From the NCBI GenBank assembly GCA_000193795.2, contig AEPI01000127.1, forward strand, positions 1 through 51,435: a DNA stretch of 51,435 nucleotides, read 5' to 3'. Below the pieces are notes generated by a model that was not told the origin of the DNA, made no database searches, and saw only the letters and a program-made list of their open reading frames with translations. The DNA comes from Neisseria lactamica NS19 (GTDB taxonomy: Bacteria; Pseudomonadota; Gammaproteobacteria; Burkholderiales; Neisseriaceae). Below are positions 1-7,854 of this stretch, piece by piece; positions within the stretch are counted from its first letter, which is position 1, and each line of letters starts with the position of its first letter. Both the position numbers and the translations under genes were made by a program.

Positions 1-303
1 CAGATGCGCCGATTCCGCCTCTTTCTCCTGCAAATGGGCAATCTGCTTTTCGGCTGCGGAAAAACGGTTGCCCAAAGCATAATTTTCGTCTTGCAAACGC
101 CGGTATTTCTCATCCAATACCGCCAATTCCGACACGGTTTTGCCGTGCGCCTGTTCGACAAAATCACATCTTGCCGCCTTTTCCGCCAGTTGCGCGGCCA
201 ACCCGGAAATTTTGCCCTGAAGCTGATTTTTCATCATCAACCACGTTATCAACACACCTAGCAACAAAGTTGCCAAAGACAACACAAACGCCGTCAATCC
301 CAT
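1..303 (-). CDS. rmuC: DNA recombination protein RmuC, N-terminal part (cut by window edge)
   Basis: Reads right to left from an ATG at 303 and is open to the first base, giving 101 residues. The protein starts with a hydrophobic segment (about residues 3-22, rich in L/V/T) followed by a polar, heptad-like region (QLQGKISGLAAQLAEKAAR and on), i.e. a membrane anchor and the long coiled coil typical of RmuC. The catalytic-like C-terminal domain lies outside the window. RmuC limits inverted-repeat rearrangements in E. coli; that role is inferred from the family. The start is the first ATG in frame and gives the anchor at the very N-terminus. The name rests on overall architecture and a remembered neisserial gene order, so it is fairly but not fully certain. 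Confidence 0.7.
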   Translation of the reverse strand, partial: MGLTAFVLSLATLLLGVLITWLMMKNQLQGKISGLAAQLAEKAARCDFVEQAHGKTVSELAVLDEKYRRLQDENYALGNRFSAAEKQIAHLQEKEAESAHL

Positions 304-477
304 CAAACGCCTCCAATATTCACACATTGCCACATCAAACAAGCAAGAACCCGAATGATTCTACCCACATACTCCGAAAATTCCAAAATCCAAATCTCGT
401 TCGTTTCATTTAGGCAAAAATTCGGTTTTTTGGGTTTCGGTTTTTTTCGATAGATTCCTGCCGCGTTGTGGTTCTAG

Positions 478-497
478 ATTCCCGCCTTCGCGGGAAT
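478..497. repeat. dRS3 repeat
   Basis: Perfect 20-bp palindrome ATTCCCGC-CTTC-GCGGGAAT. dRS3 elements are dispersed neisserial repeats, often at the edges of repeat arrays and used as filamentous-phage insertion sites. Confidence 0.85.
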
Positions 498-589
498 GAC
501 GGGGTTTCGGTTTTTGAGTTTCAGGGAATTTTTGAATCGTCATTCCCACAAAGATGGCAATCCGATTTTTGAGTTCCGGTTAGTTCAAA

Positions 590-744
590 TATAGTGGATT
601 AACAAAAATCAGGACAAGGCAACGAAGCCGCAGACAGTACAGATAGTACGGAACCGATTCACTTGGTGCTTCAGCACCTTAGAGAATCGTTCTCTTTGAG
701 CTAAGGCGAGGCAACGCCGTACTGGTTTTTGTTAATCCACTATA
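590..744. repeat. Correia repeat enclosed element, full length (about 155 bp)
   Basis: Begins TATAGTGGATTAACAAAAA and ends with its inverted copy (TTTTTGTTAATCCACTATA). The core with a CTTGGTGCTTCAGCACC palindrome is present, so this is the undeleted class. CREEs are non-autonomous MITE-like elements that can carry promoters at their ends and are cut by RNase III in transcripts. It sits about 290 bp upstream of rmuC. Confidence 0.95.
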
Positions 745-910
745 AATTCTGAAACTTTCATTCCGCCAACCCAACGCAGGCAGGAATCCGGTTTTTTGAT
801 TCAGCCATTTCAGACAACGCCTTGGCCTTATGTTCCCGGTTTCCCACTTTCGTGAAAATGGCGGTAGAAAGTTTTCTGTTTTCCCGACAAATACCCGAAA
901 TCTAAAATTT

Positions 911-1124
911 CCCCATCCCCGCAAAAACCAAAACAGAAACCTAAAATCTCGTCATCCCCACAAAAATCCGAACCCGAGACAGAAACCCAAAATCTTATAT
1001 ATTGCACTCGTCATTCCCACAAAAATCCGAACCTGAAACAGAAACCTAAAATTTCGTCATCCCCACAAAGATCCGAACCCGAAACAGAAACCTAAAATTT
1101 CGTCATTCCCGCGCAGGCGGGAAT
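911..1124. repeat. Cluster of degenerate 45-50-nt repeats ending in a dRS3
   Basis: Three clear units start at about 950, 1009 and 1055, each running CGTCATYCCCACAAARATCC...GAAACAGAAACCYAAAAT, with a weaker copy from about 911. The last unit leads into a complete dRS3 palindrome at 1105-1124 (ATTCCCGC-GCAG-GCGGGAAT). No spacers of equal length or leader are present, so it is a neisserial dispersed repeat array and not CRISPR. Confidence 0.7.
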
Positions 1125-1293
1125 CCGGGCCGTTCGGTTTCAGCCTTTTCTGATAAATACTCATAACATTAAATTTCCTAATTCCCATTTTCGCAGGAAT
1201 GACGATATAAGCATTTTCTATTTTAATTTGCGATAAATTTCCACATCTCAAAATCAGCTTGCCGCCAATACCGCCCACTTTTTTCACGCAACA

Positions 1294-1331
1294 ATGCCGT
1301 CTGAAGTGCCGCAGGCCTATTCAGACGGCAT
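1294..1331. terminator. Inverted pair of DNA uptake sequences
   Basis: ATGCCGTCTGAA (1294-1305) and its reverse complement (1320-1331) can form a 12-bp stem with a 14-nt loop. Such pairs often serve as terminators in Neisseria. Here it would back up the terminator of the petABC transcript. Confidence 0.7.
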
Positions 1332-1360
1332 TCAAGCCGATCAAACAACAAACACAACAG

Positions 1361-1390
1361 AAAAGGCAAACCACAAAGGATTTGCCTTTT
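1361..1390 (-). terminator. Rho-independent terminator of petABC
   Basis: Inverted repeat AAAAGGCAAA (1361-1370) / TTTGCCTTTT (1381-1390), 12 nt past the petC stop on the minus strand, followed by a T-rich stretch. Confidence 0.75.
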
Positions 1391-1401
1391 GTTCCGGCTG
1401 T

Positions 1402-2187
1402 TTAGTGTACGTCTTTCCAATATTCTTTTTTCAGGAAATACGCCAAAGGCAGCATAACCGCCAATAAGAAAATCATCACGACATAGCCGATACGTTTGCG
1501 TTGCAGCTGGGCAGGTTCGCCCATATACACGAGGTAATTGACCAAATCGCGTACATATGCGTCATACTCTTTTTGGATAACTTTACCGTTCGGCAGGCGG
1601 CGGCTGTGCAGGCCGGTAGATTCCCAATACAGCTTAGGCTTCATCTCGCCGTGTTCGTCTTTCACCATAACGGGCTGACCTTTGGCATCCAATTCGACTG
1701 CCTGAACGCCTTGCTGTTCCCACAACGGGTGGGGCATACCGACTTTATCGAATACGGTATTGTTCCAGCCGCTCGGACGGGTCGGATCTTTATAGAATCC
1801 GCGCATATAGGCGTAAAGGTAGTCCGCGCCTCTGGAACGGGCAATCAGCGTCAAATCCGGAGGAGCCGCGCCAAACCATTTTGCCGCATCTTTCGGGTTC
1901 ATCGCCGAATGCATGACATCGCCGACATTATCGGTGGTAAACATCAGGTTTTTCTTGATTTCTTCGTCAGTCAAACCGATGTCTTTCAAACGGTTGAAAC
2001 GCATACCGCTTGCCGAGTGGCAGGATAGGCAGTAGTTGGTAAAGATTTGTGCGCCGCGCTGCAGGCTGACTTGGTCGCGCAGGTCGATATCGACTTTTTC
2101 ATAGTGTCCGCCGCCGCTGGCGAATGCGGCACTCATAGGCACTGCCAACAACAAGGCAGCAAACCGGTTTTTCAGAGTTTGTTTCAT
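1402..2187 (-). CDS. petC: Cytochrome c1 subunit of the bc1 complex
   Basis: 261 residues. Cytochrome c1 accepts electrons from the Rieske protein and passes them to periplasmic c-type cytochromes. A signal peptide (residues 1-23, ending AFAS) is followed by the haem-binding motif C53-LS-C56-H57, a candidate axial Met in VGMPHPLW, and a C-terminal membrane anchor (GYVVMIFLLAVMLPLAYFL) with a basic tail. The ATG at 2187 was chosen because GAGGGC lies about 7 nt before it and the signal peptide starts there; longer in-frame versions would overlap petB. It is the last gene of petABC, directly after petB. Confidence 0.95.
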   Translation of the reverse strand: MKQTLKNRFAALLLAVPMSAAFASGGGHYEKVDIDLRDQVSLQRGAQIFTNYCLSCHSASGMRFNRLKDIGLTDEEIKKNLMFTTDNVGDVMHSAMNPKDAAKWFGAAPPDLTLIARSRGADYLYAYMRGFYKDPTRPSGWNNTVFDKVGMPHPLWEQQGVQAVELDAKGQPVMVKDEHGEMKPKLYWESTGLHSRRLPNGKVIQKEYDAYVRDLVNYLVYMGEPAQLQRKRIGYVVMIFLLAVMLPLAYFLKKEYWKDVH

Positions 2188-2201
2188 TTTCGCTGCCCTC
2201 A

Positions 2202-3551
2202 TCAGATATTGGTTGCAAACAGATATGCACAAACCGCCGTAATGCCTACGTAAACAAAAAACATAATTTTCTGTTTGGCGGTACTCATAGTTACACGCTC
2301 GGGAACCGGTTTGTTTTTATCCAGTTTGGTGTAGAACGGCATACCCAGGAAGAATGCAAAATAAACGAAAGACAGGATGCGCGCGACCAAAGTACGCGTA
2401 TCGGTTGCCACCATCGCACCCAAAATACCCAAACCGATAAAGGCAATGATGAACAAGACCAATGCGGTTTTGAAAATCGGGCCGCGGTAACGGACGGATT
2501 TCACCTCGCCCCTGTCCAGCCAAGGCAGCAGGGCAATCAATACGACCGCCGCGCCCATACCGATTACGCCCCAAACCTGTGTTCCCAAGAATGAGGGAAT
2601 CGCACGCAAAATGGCGTAGAACGGTGTGAAATACCATACTGGCGCAATGTGCGGAGGGGTTTTCAGCGCATTCGCCGCATCGAAGTTCGGCGCTTCCAAG
2701 AAGTAACCGCCGCCTTCCGGTGCGAAGAACAATACGGCACAGAAGACAATCAGGAATACGACGACACCCAAGATGTCTTTAACGGTGTAGTAAGGATGGA
2801 ACGGGATACCGTCGCGCGGGATGCCGTTTTCGTCTTTGTTTTTCTTGATTTCCACGCCGTCGGGGTTGTTAGAACCCACTTCGTGCAGGGCGATGATGTG
2901 CGCCACGACCAAGCCGAGCAGCACCAAAGGTACGGCGATAACGTGCAGGGCGAAGAAGCGGTTCAGGGTAACATCGGAAACGTTGAAGTCGCCGCGGATC
3001 CAAGTGGACAAATCGGGACCGATGACGGGAATGGCGGAGAACAGGTTAATAATTACCTGCGCGCCCCAAAAGGACATCTGACCCCAAGGCAGCAGGTAGC
3101 CCATAAAGGCTTCCGCCATCAATGCCAAGAAAATCAGAGAACCGAAAATCCACACCAATTCGCGCGGTTTTTTGTACGAACCGTAAATCAGGCCGCGGAA
3201 CATATGCAGGTAAACGACGATAAAGAAGAACGATGCGCCGGTGGAGTGCATATAGCGGATAATCCAACCTCCGGACACGTCGCGCATAATATATTCTACT
3301 GCGGTAAAGGCGGCAGGCAGATGGTAGGCGTTCAGGTTGCCGTCCGGTTTGTAGTTCATCGTCAAGAAAATACCGCTGACGATTTGAATCACGAGGACGA
3401 GCAGGGCCAAAGAGCCGAAGTAGTACCAAAAATTAAAGTTTTTCGGCGCATAGTATTGCGCCAAATGCTCATTCCACATTTTAGACAGGGGGAAGCGAGC
3501 GTCCATCCAGCCTAACAATGCTTTTGCTTTGCTATTGGTTTGGTTTGCCAT
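2202..3551 (-). CDS. petB: Cytochrome b subunit of the bc1 complex
   Basis: 449 residues, the full-length (unsplit) cytochrome b that carries both haems and both quinone sites in the inner membrane. Haem-ligand helices are visible: RYMHSTGASFFFIVVYLH and FFALHVIAVPLVLLGLVVAH. The Qo-site loop reads PVWY in place of the mitochondrial PEWY, a variant I associate with beta/gamma-proteobacterial complexes. At least eight hydrophobic segments are present. It is the middle gene of petABC, 18 nt after petA and followed by petC with 14 nt between stop and start. Confidence 0.96.
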   Translation of the reverse strand: MANQTNSKAKALLGWMDARFPLSKMWNEHLAQYYAPKNFNFWYYFGSLALLVLVIQIVSGIFLTMNYKPDGNLNAYHLPAAFTAVEYIMRDVSGGWIIRYMHSTGASFFFIVVYLHMFRGLIYGSYKKPRELVWIFGSLIFLALMAEAFMGYLLPWGQMSFWGAQVIINLFSAIPVIGPDLSTWIRGDFNVSDVTLNRFFALHVIAVPLVLLGLVVAHIIALHEVGSNNPDGVEIKKNKDENGIPRDGIPFHPYYTVKDILGVVVFLIVFCAVLFFAPEGGGYFLEAPNFDAANALKTPPHIAPVWYFTPFYAILRAIPSFLGTQVWGVIGMGAAVVLIALLPWLDRGEVKSVRYRGPIFKTALVLFIIAFIGLGILGAMVATDTRTLVARILSFVYFAFFLGMPFYTKLDKNKPVPERVTMSTAKQKIMFFVYVGITAVCAYLFATNI

Positions 3552-3569
3552 AATTATCGTTCCTTATTC

Positions 3570-4151
3570 TTAGTCTTCGCCCACCAAGATAGTTGTGTCG
3601 CTCAAGTATTTATATGGCGGGACAACCAGGTTGGTCGGTGCAGGAACACCTTTGTATACGCGGCCGGCCAAGTCGAATTTCGAACCGTGGCAGGGGCAGA
3701 AGAAACCGCCTTTCCAAGCCGAACCCAAATCGGCGGGCGCAATGTCGGGACGGAAGGTGGGCGAACAACCCAAATGGGTGCAGATACCGATGGCGACAAG
3801 GATGTTCGGCTTAATCGAACGGGTCTCGTTTTTCGCGTACTCCGGCTGCTGTTCCGCATCGGAATTGGGATCGGTAAGTTCGCCGTTGAGGCTTTTCAGG
3901 TCTTTAAGCTGCTGCTCTGTACGGTTGAGCACCCAAATCGGCTTGCCCTGCCACTCGGCGGTCAGCAGCTGACCCGCTTCGATTTTGCTGACATCCACTT
4001 CGACGGCAGCACCGGCAGCCTTGGCTTTTTCCGAAGGGAAAAAACTGGCCACAAACGGCGTTGCCACACCCAATGCTGCCACTCCGCCCGCGCCGCAGGT
4101 CGCAAGTGTCAGAAAACGGCGGCGGCCGTTATTGATTTCTTGATTATCCAT
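3570..4151 (-). CDS. petA: Rieske iron-sulfur protein of the bc1 complex
   Basis: 193 residues. It oxidises quinol at the Qo site and hands electrons to cytochrome c1. A twin-arginine signal/anchor (R10-R-R-F-L, then a hydrophobic stretch to about 40) precedes the [2Fe-2S] domain with C124-THLG-C129 and C152-P-C154-H155-GS; the usual Cys pair that forms a disulfide next to the cluster is included. It is the first gene of petABC. Its leader contains a 20-nt stretch nearly identical in antisense to the sRNA NrrF (see findings), which points to iron-dependent control after transcription. Confidence 0.97.
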   Translation of the reverse strand: MDNQEINNGRRRFLTLATCGAGGVAALGVATPFVASFFPSEKAKAAGAAVEVDVSKIEAGQLLTAEWQGKPIWVLNRTEQQLKDLKSLNGELTDPNSDAEQQPEYAKNETRSIKPNILVAIGICTHLGCSPTFRPDIAPADLGSAWKGGFFCPCHGSKFDLAGRVYKGVPAPTNLVVPPYKYLSDTTILVGED

Positions 4152-4180
4152 TATTCAGTCGTCCTAATATTTTGGGAATA

Positions 4181-4200
4181 CCGAGCCATTAAACATTGCA
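4181..4200 (-). promoter_or_regulatory. Candidate NrrF pairing site in the petABC leader
   Basis: The plus strand here matches NrrF positions 26676-26695 at 17 of 20 bases, including the unbroken 10-mer CCATTAAACA, so the petA mRNA would pair with NrrF over about 18 of 20 positions counting one G-U pair. It lies 30-49 nt upstream of the petA start. Confidence 0.6.
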
Positions 4201-4228
4201 ATTTTACCCGGTTTGCAGTGATACTCAA
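4201..4228 (-). promoter_or_regulatory. Candidate sigma-70 promoter of petABC
   Basis: On the minus strand TTGAGT (4228-4223), a 16-nt spacer and TAAAAT (4206-4201), about 50 nt before petA. Similar TTGAGTAT motifs recur just upstream, so the exact start point is unsure. Confidence 0.45.
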
Positions 4229-4273
4229 AGCATTATTTAAAATAAGGTAAAGTTTTATGATATTTCTCAATAC

Positions 4274-5023
4274 TCAAGCCGGGTTGTTTTCGTCAAAATG
4301 GCACACTTCCAACCCGAAAACCTCCGCCGCCGATTCTGCCAGCGCGCGCACACCGTAGCGTTCCGTCGCGTGATGGCCTGCCGAAATGAAAGCCGCGCCC
4401 GTTTCATTGGCGAGGTGGTATTGGGCTTCGGAGATTTCACCCGTCAGATATAAATCGACACCTTCGTCTATTACCGTCTGAAAAAATCCCTGCGCGCCGC
4501 CGCTGCACCACGCGACCTTTCTGATTTCACGGTTCAAGTCGCCGACAACGGCAGGCTTCCGCTGCAAAACCGCTTCAATATGCGCCGCCAATGCGCCGAG
4601 TGTCCTGACTTGTTTCAGGCTGCCCGAGTTGAGCAGGTTTTGTTCGCCAAAACGCCTTTCGACTGTAAAACCGAGTTTTTCGGCAAGTTGGGCGTTATTT
4701 CCTAATTCAGGATGCGCATCCAGCGGTAAATGGTAAGCCGCCATATTGATGTCGTGCCGCAACAGTGCGGCAATCCGTTCTTTTTTCCAACCGGTAACGG
4801 TCGGCGGTTCGTTTTTCCAAAACATACCGTGATGGACCAGAAGCAAATCTGCCTTCTGCTCCACAGCAAAATCAATCGCCGCCTTGCTCGCCGTAACCGA
4901 TGTGGCAATCTTGCCGATATATGCTTTCCCTTCAACCTGCAAACCGTTGGGGGCGTAATCTTTGAACAATGCCGTCTGAAGCGTCTCGGCGCACCAGTCT
5001 GAAAAATCCTTACGCGATACCAT
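4274..5023 (-). CDS. NIF3/YbgI-family metal-binding protein
   Basis: 249 residues, the usual length of the bacterial NIF3-like family (often labelled GTP cyclohydrolase I type 2 homologue). Family metal ligands are visible: LLVHHGMFW in the N-terminal half, and GHHATERYG with a nearby Glu near the C-terminus. Members form toroidal hexamers with a di-metal site; the true substrate is unsettled. The ATG at 5023 is preceded by CAGGAAAAC, a good ribosome site; an upstream in-frame ATG has none. It is convergent with nothing and stands alone, divergent from metR. Confidence 0.9.
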   Translation of the reverse strand: MVSRKDFSDWCAETLQTALFKDYAPNGLQVEGKAYIGKIATSVTASKAAIDFAVEQKADLLLVHHGMFWKNEPPTVTGWKKERIAALLRHDINMAAYHLPLDAHPELGNNAQLAEKLGFTVERRFGEQNLLNSGSLKQVRTLGALAAHIEAVLQRKPAVVGDLNREIRKVAWCSGGAQGFFQTVIDEGVDLYLTGEISEAQYHLANETGAAFISAGHHATERYGVRALAESAAEVFGLEVCHFDENNPA

Positions 5024-5136
5024 TTGTTTTCCTGTCCTTTCCAAACAAGCCGGCATTCTAACCGCAAAATATCCGAAATTCACATTTTCCCGATTTGCAC
5101 CCGCATATGAATTATTTTAATATGCGCCGGTTCAAT

Positions 5137-5148
5137 ATGCCGTCTGAA
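5137..5148 (+). repeat. DNA uptake sequence (single)
   Basis: Exact ATGCCGTCTGAA, 5 nt before the metR start codon, so it occupies the place where a ribosome site would be expected. Confidence 0.9.
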
Positions 5149-5153
5149 GCCTT

Positions 5154-6083
5154 ATGGATTCCATCATCGAATTGCGCCACCTCAAAACCCTGCTGGCACT
5201 TGAAGAAACCGGCAGCGTCTCCCTTGCCGCCAAACGGGTTTTCCTTACCCAATCCGCACTTTCCCACCAAATCCGTATGCTTGAAAACCACTACGGCGTA
5301 CCGTTGTTCGAACGAAAATCCACGCCTTTGCGCTTTACCCCGGTGGGAGAAAGGCTGCTGCGCCTCGCCCACGAACTGTTGCCGCAAGTTACCGATGCAG
5401 AACGTGATTTGGCGCGCATTATAGAAGGAGAGGCGGGAGAATTGCGGATTGCCGTCGAATGCCATACCTGTTTCGACTGGCTGATGCCCGCAATGGGCGA
5501 ATTCCGCCCGATGTGGCCCCAAGTCGAATTGGATATCGTATCGGGATTCCAAGCAGACCCTATCGGGCTGCTGCTGCAACACCGCGCCGATCTTGCCATT
5601 GTTTCCGAAGCGGAAAAACAAAACGGTATTTCTTTCCAACCGCTGTTTGCCTACGAAATGGTCGGCATTTGCGCACCGGACCATCCGCTTGCCGCCAAAA
5701 ACGTTTGGATGGCGGAAGACTTTATCGGGGAAACCCTGATTACCTATCCCGTTCCCGACGAGATGCTGGATTTACCCAAAAAAATCCTGATTCCGAAAAA
5801 CATCAACCCGCCCCGCCGGCACAGCGAACTGACCATCGCCATTATCCAACTGGTTGCCAGCCGGAGGGGAATCGCCGCCTTTCCCTACTGGACCGTTATG
5901 CCCTATCTTGAAAAAGGCTATGTCGTTCACCGGCAGATTACCGGCGACGGACTGCAAAGCAAACTGTATGCCGCTATCCGCACTGAAGACACAGATAAAA
6001 GTTATCTGAACAACTTTTGCCAAATCATACGCGAACGCGGCTTCGCGGACTTGCCCGGATTAAGTGAGTTGGAACCGGTCTGA
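5154..6083 (+). CDS. metR: LysR-family regulator, MetR type
   Basis: 309 residues. The N-terminal winged helix-turn-helix (residues 6-65: LKTLLALEETGSVSLAAKR, TQSALSHQIRMLE) and a periplasmic-binding-like effector domain (about 90-300) match MetR, which controls methionine synthesis genes with homocysteine as co-inducer. The effector domain begins ELRIAVECHTCFDWLMP, the form seen in MetR. It is divergent from the NIF3 gene, with a 130-nt gap holding an uptake sequence. No metE or metF is in the window, so regulation of those is inferred from the family. Confidence 0.9.
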   Translation: MDSIIELRHLKTLLALEETGSVSLAAKRVFLTQSALSHQIRMLENHYGVPLFERKSTPLRFTPVGERLLRLAHELLPQVTDAERDLARIIEGEAGELRIAVECHTCFDWLMPAMGEFRPMWPQVELDIVSGFQADPIGLLLQHRADLAIVSEAEKQNGISFQPLFAYEMVGICAPDHPLAAKNVWMAEDFIGETLITYPVPDEMLDLPKKILIPKNINPPRRHSELTIAIIQLVASRRGIAAFPYWTVMPYLEKGYVVHRQITGDGLQSKLYAAIRTEDTDKSYLNNFCQIIRERGFADLPGLSELEPV

Positions 6084-6118
6084 TTTCCCTTGTTCAAACC
6101 ATACCCGGGCGGTTTTTC

Positions 6119-6224
6119 TATAGTGGATTAACTTTAAACCAGTACGGCGTTGCCTCGCGTTGCCGTACTATCTGTACTGTCTGCGGCTTCGCCGCCTTGT
6201 CCTGATTTTTGTTAATCCACTATA
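6119..6224. repeat. Correia repeat enclosed element, short internally deleted class (106 bp)
   Basis: Ends TATAGTGGATTAAC and GTTAATCCACTATA; the central palindromic part found in the other three copies is missing. It lies between the convergent metR and rpsI genes. Confidence 0.93.
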
Positions 6225-6301
6225 TTTTTTCATGTACTGTTTTTGATTTTTGTCCAATCTGTAATCTTTAGATTGCCAATGGAAAACCGCCTGATACAAA
6301 T

Positions 6302-6329
6302 AAAAAACCCTGCGATAAGCAGGGTTTTT
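6302..6329 (-). terminator. Rho-independent terminator of rplM-rpsI
   Basis: Stem AAAAACCCTGC / GCAGGGTTTTT around GATAA, 12 nt past the rpsI stop on the minus strand, ending in a T run. Confidence 0.9.
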
Positions 6330-6341
6330 GAATTTCCAACA

Positions 6342-6734
6342 TTAACGTTTGGAGAATTGTTTTGCACGGCGTGCTTTGCGCAGACCCGGTTTTTTACGCT
6401 CGACTTCGCGGGCATCGCGGGTAACGAAACCGGCTTGAGACAAGGCGGGTTTCAACGCGGCATCGAAGTCAATCAGGGCACGGGTAATGCCGTGGCGGAT
6501 TGCGCCGGACTGACCGGTTTCGCCACCGCCGACAACGTTGACTTTGATGTCGAAAGATTCGGCGTTTTCAGTCAGAACCAAGGGTTGGCGGACAACCATG
6601 CGGCTGGTTTCGCGTGCGAAGAATTCGTCAACGGGACGGCCGTTCACGATGATTTGGCCGGTGCCTTTGGTCAGGAATACACGAGCCACTGAACTTTTGC
6701 GGCGGCCTGTGCCGTAGTAGTATTTGCCGTTCAT
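6342..6734 (-). CDS. rpsI: Ribosomal protein uS9
   Basis: 130 residues, the normal length. The N-terminal GTGRRKSSVARVFL and the C-terminal tail ending KARRAKQFSKR (the Arg that reaches the P-site tRNA) are diagnostic. It is co-transcribed with rplM, 9 nt downstream, the standard bacterial pair. Confidence 0.98.
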   Translation of the reverse strand: MNGKYYYGTGRRKSSVARVFLTKGTGQIIVNGRPVDEFFARETSRMVVRQPLVLTENAESFDIKVNVVGGGETGQSGAIRHGITRALIDFDAALKPALSQAGFVTRDAREVERKKPGLRKARRAKQFSKR

Positions 6735-6743
6735 GTCGCGTCC

Positions 6744-7175
6744 TTATTTCAATTCCAAAACTTTGGGTTGTTGTGCCGCGTGGGCGTGTTCCGCACCCGC
6801 ATACACTTTCAGTTTTTTAATCATCGCATAGCCCAAAGGACCTTTGGGCAGCATACCTTTTACGGCTTGTTCCAAAGCGCGGCCGGGAAACTGCTCCTGC
6901 ATTTCGCGGAAAGTACGCTCGTAGATGCCGCCGGGGAAACCGGAATGGCGGAAGTATTTCTTACCTTCGAATTTGGCGCCGGTTACACGCAGTTTGTCCG
7001 CGTTGATGACGATGATGTAATCGCCGGTATCGACGTGGGGAGTGTATTCAGGTTTGTGTTTGCCACGCAGACGGCTGGCGACTTCGGCCGCAACGCGACC
7101 CAAGACTTTGTCTTGGGCATCGATGACGAACCATTCGCGCTTCACCTCGTGGGGTTTCGCTGAAAAGGTTTTCAT
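6744..7175 (-). CDS. rplM: Ribosomal protein uL13
   Basis: 143 residues. The hallmarks of L13 are present: REWFVIDAQDKVLGRVAAEVASRLRGK and the KMLPKGPLG-like stretch (GMLPKGPLGYAMIKKLKVYAG). First gene of rplM-rpsI, with a strong promoter 34-62 nt upstream. Confidence 0.98.
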   Translation of the reverse strand: MKTFSAKPHEVKREWFVIDAQDKVLGRVAAEVASRLRGKHKPEYTPHVDTGDYIIVINADKLRVTGAKFEGKKYFRHSGFPGGIYERTFREMQEQFPGRALEQAVKGMLPKGPLGYAMIKKLKVYAGAEHAHAAQQPKVLELK

Positions 7176-7208
7176 AGTGGAAATCCAGATAGATATAGAA
7201 AGTTGCGA

Positions 7209-7237
7209 ATTTTAAAGGCGGTAGTGCATTTTGTCAA
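7209..7237 (-). promoter_or_regulatory. Sigma-70 promoter of rplM-rpsI
   Basis: On the minus strand TTGACA (7237-7232), 17-nt spacer, TAAAAT (7214-7209), a near-consensus promoter. Confidence 0.85.
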
Positions 7238-7322
7238 TCGCATTACTGCGTTACGCAAAGGTTTTCCCGTTATGCCGCCGGTTCCGGATATTTTGTGTTT
7301 TTCAAGGCGGTTTGACGAAGGA

Positions 7323-7349
7323 AAAACCGCATCGTTACGATGCGGTTTT
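7323..7349 (-). terminator. Rho-independent terminator of 6S RNA
   Basis: Perfect 12-bp stem AAAACCGCATCG / CGATGCGGTTTT with loop TTA, followed on the minus strand by further T residues. It lies just after the 6S RNA body. Confidence 0.9.
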
Positions 7350-7354
7350 GAATG

Positions 7355-7536
7355 GGAATCCCCGCGAGAGCCGTTTCGGCCGAATCCGCTTGAACCTTGC
7401 TGACAAGGCGGCTGCCCCGGGTAGTTTCGGGTGCGTCCGCAAAAGGACGCTCGCGCCCACTACTGCTCCCGGCAGCCTGAAGCGAACTTATTGGTTCAAA
7501 GGAATATATGCCTTCGCGGACACCGCAGGGAAAAAC
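7355..7536 (-). ncRNA. ssrS: 6S RNA
   Basis: 6S RNA binds sigma-70 RNA polymerase by mimicking an open promoter and damps transcription in stationary phase. The ends pair to form the closing stem (minus-strand TCCCTGCG, from 7531, with CGCGGGGA ending at 7359), and the interior can fold into a long irregular hairpin with a central bubble. It lies directly after zapA, the same place as ssrS in E. coli, and is followed by a strong terminator. Exact ends are estimates; the 5' end may be within a few bases of the zapA stop. Confidence 0.8.
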
Positions 7537-7538
7537 TG

Positions 7539-7844
7539 TTATTCCTGCCCCAAGCGGGATAGTGCTTTTTGGCAGGCGTTGTCCATATCGGTTATTTTAC
7601 GCGCAAAATCGCCGATTGCCAAATCGCTGCCGTTCAGGGAGGTTTTCAACAGATCGTGGACAACGTTGAGCGCGGCCATAATGACGATTTTCTCGCTGTC
7701 GGCAACTCGTCCGCCCTCCCGGATGGCTTCTGCCTTGCCGTTGAGCATTTCGACTGCCTGCAGGAGTGTGTCTTTTTCTTCTGCCGGCGTGTTGACGGTC
7801 AGCCGGGCGTGCATGACTTCGATGTTGACTTGTTCGATGTTCAT
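7539..7844 (-). CDS. zapA: Cell division protein ZapA
   Basis: 101 residues, the size of ZapA, which cross-links FtsZ filaments in the division ring. The N-terminal beta-rich part (NIEQVNIEVMHARLTVNTPAEEKDTLLQAVEML) and the C-terminal coiled coil match the family. It follows a ZapB-like coiled-coil gene by 10 nt, probably in one transcript, and 6S RNA follows it. Confidence 0.88.
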   Translation of the reverse strand: MNIEQVNIEVMHARLTVNTPAEEKDTLLQAVEMLNGKAEAIREGGRVADSEKIVIMAALNVVHDLLKTSLNGSDLAIGDFARKITDMDNACQKALSRLGQE

Positions 7845-7854
7845 CCTTTAATCC

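Larger units (their letters stand above)
304..1401. other. 1.1-kb repeat-rich intergenic region between rmuC and petC
   Basis: No convincing gene lies in this gap. It holds a full-length Correia element, two dRS3 palindromes, several degenerate copies of a roughly 45-50-nt repeat, an inverted uptake-sequence pair and the petABC terminator. Short open frames here run through repeats and are not supported. Such mosaics of dRS3 and RS repeats are typical of neisserial intergenic (NIME-like) arrays. Confidence 0.75.

Noticed and set aside
911..1124. Possible CRISPR array from the spaced repeats
   Set aside because: Units are degenerate, nearly contiguous, without unique spacers, and end in a dRS3; no cas genes are near.
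2649..3515. 288-codon plus-strand open frame
   Set aside because: Antisense to petB; no domain and poor start context.
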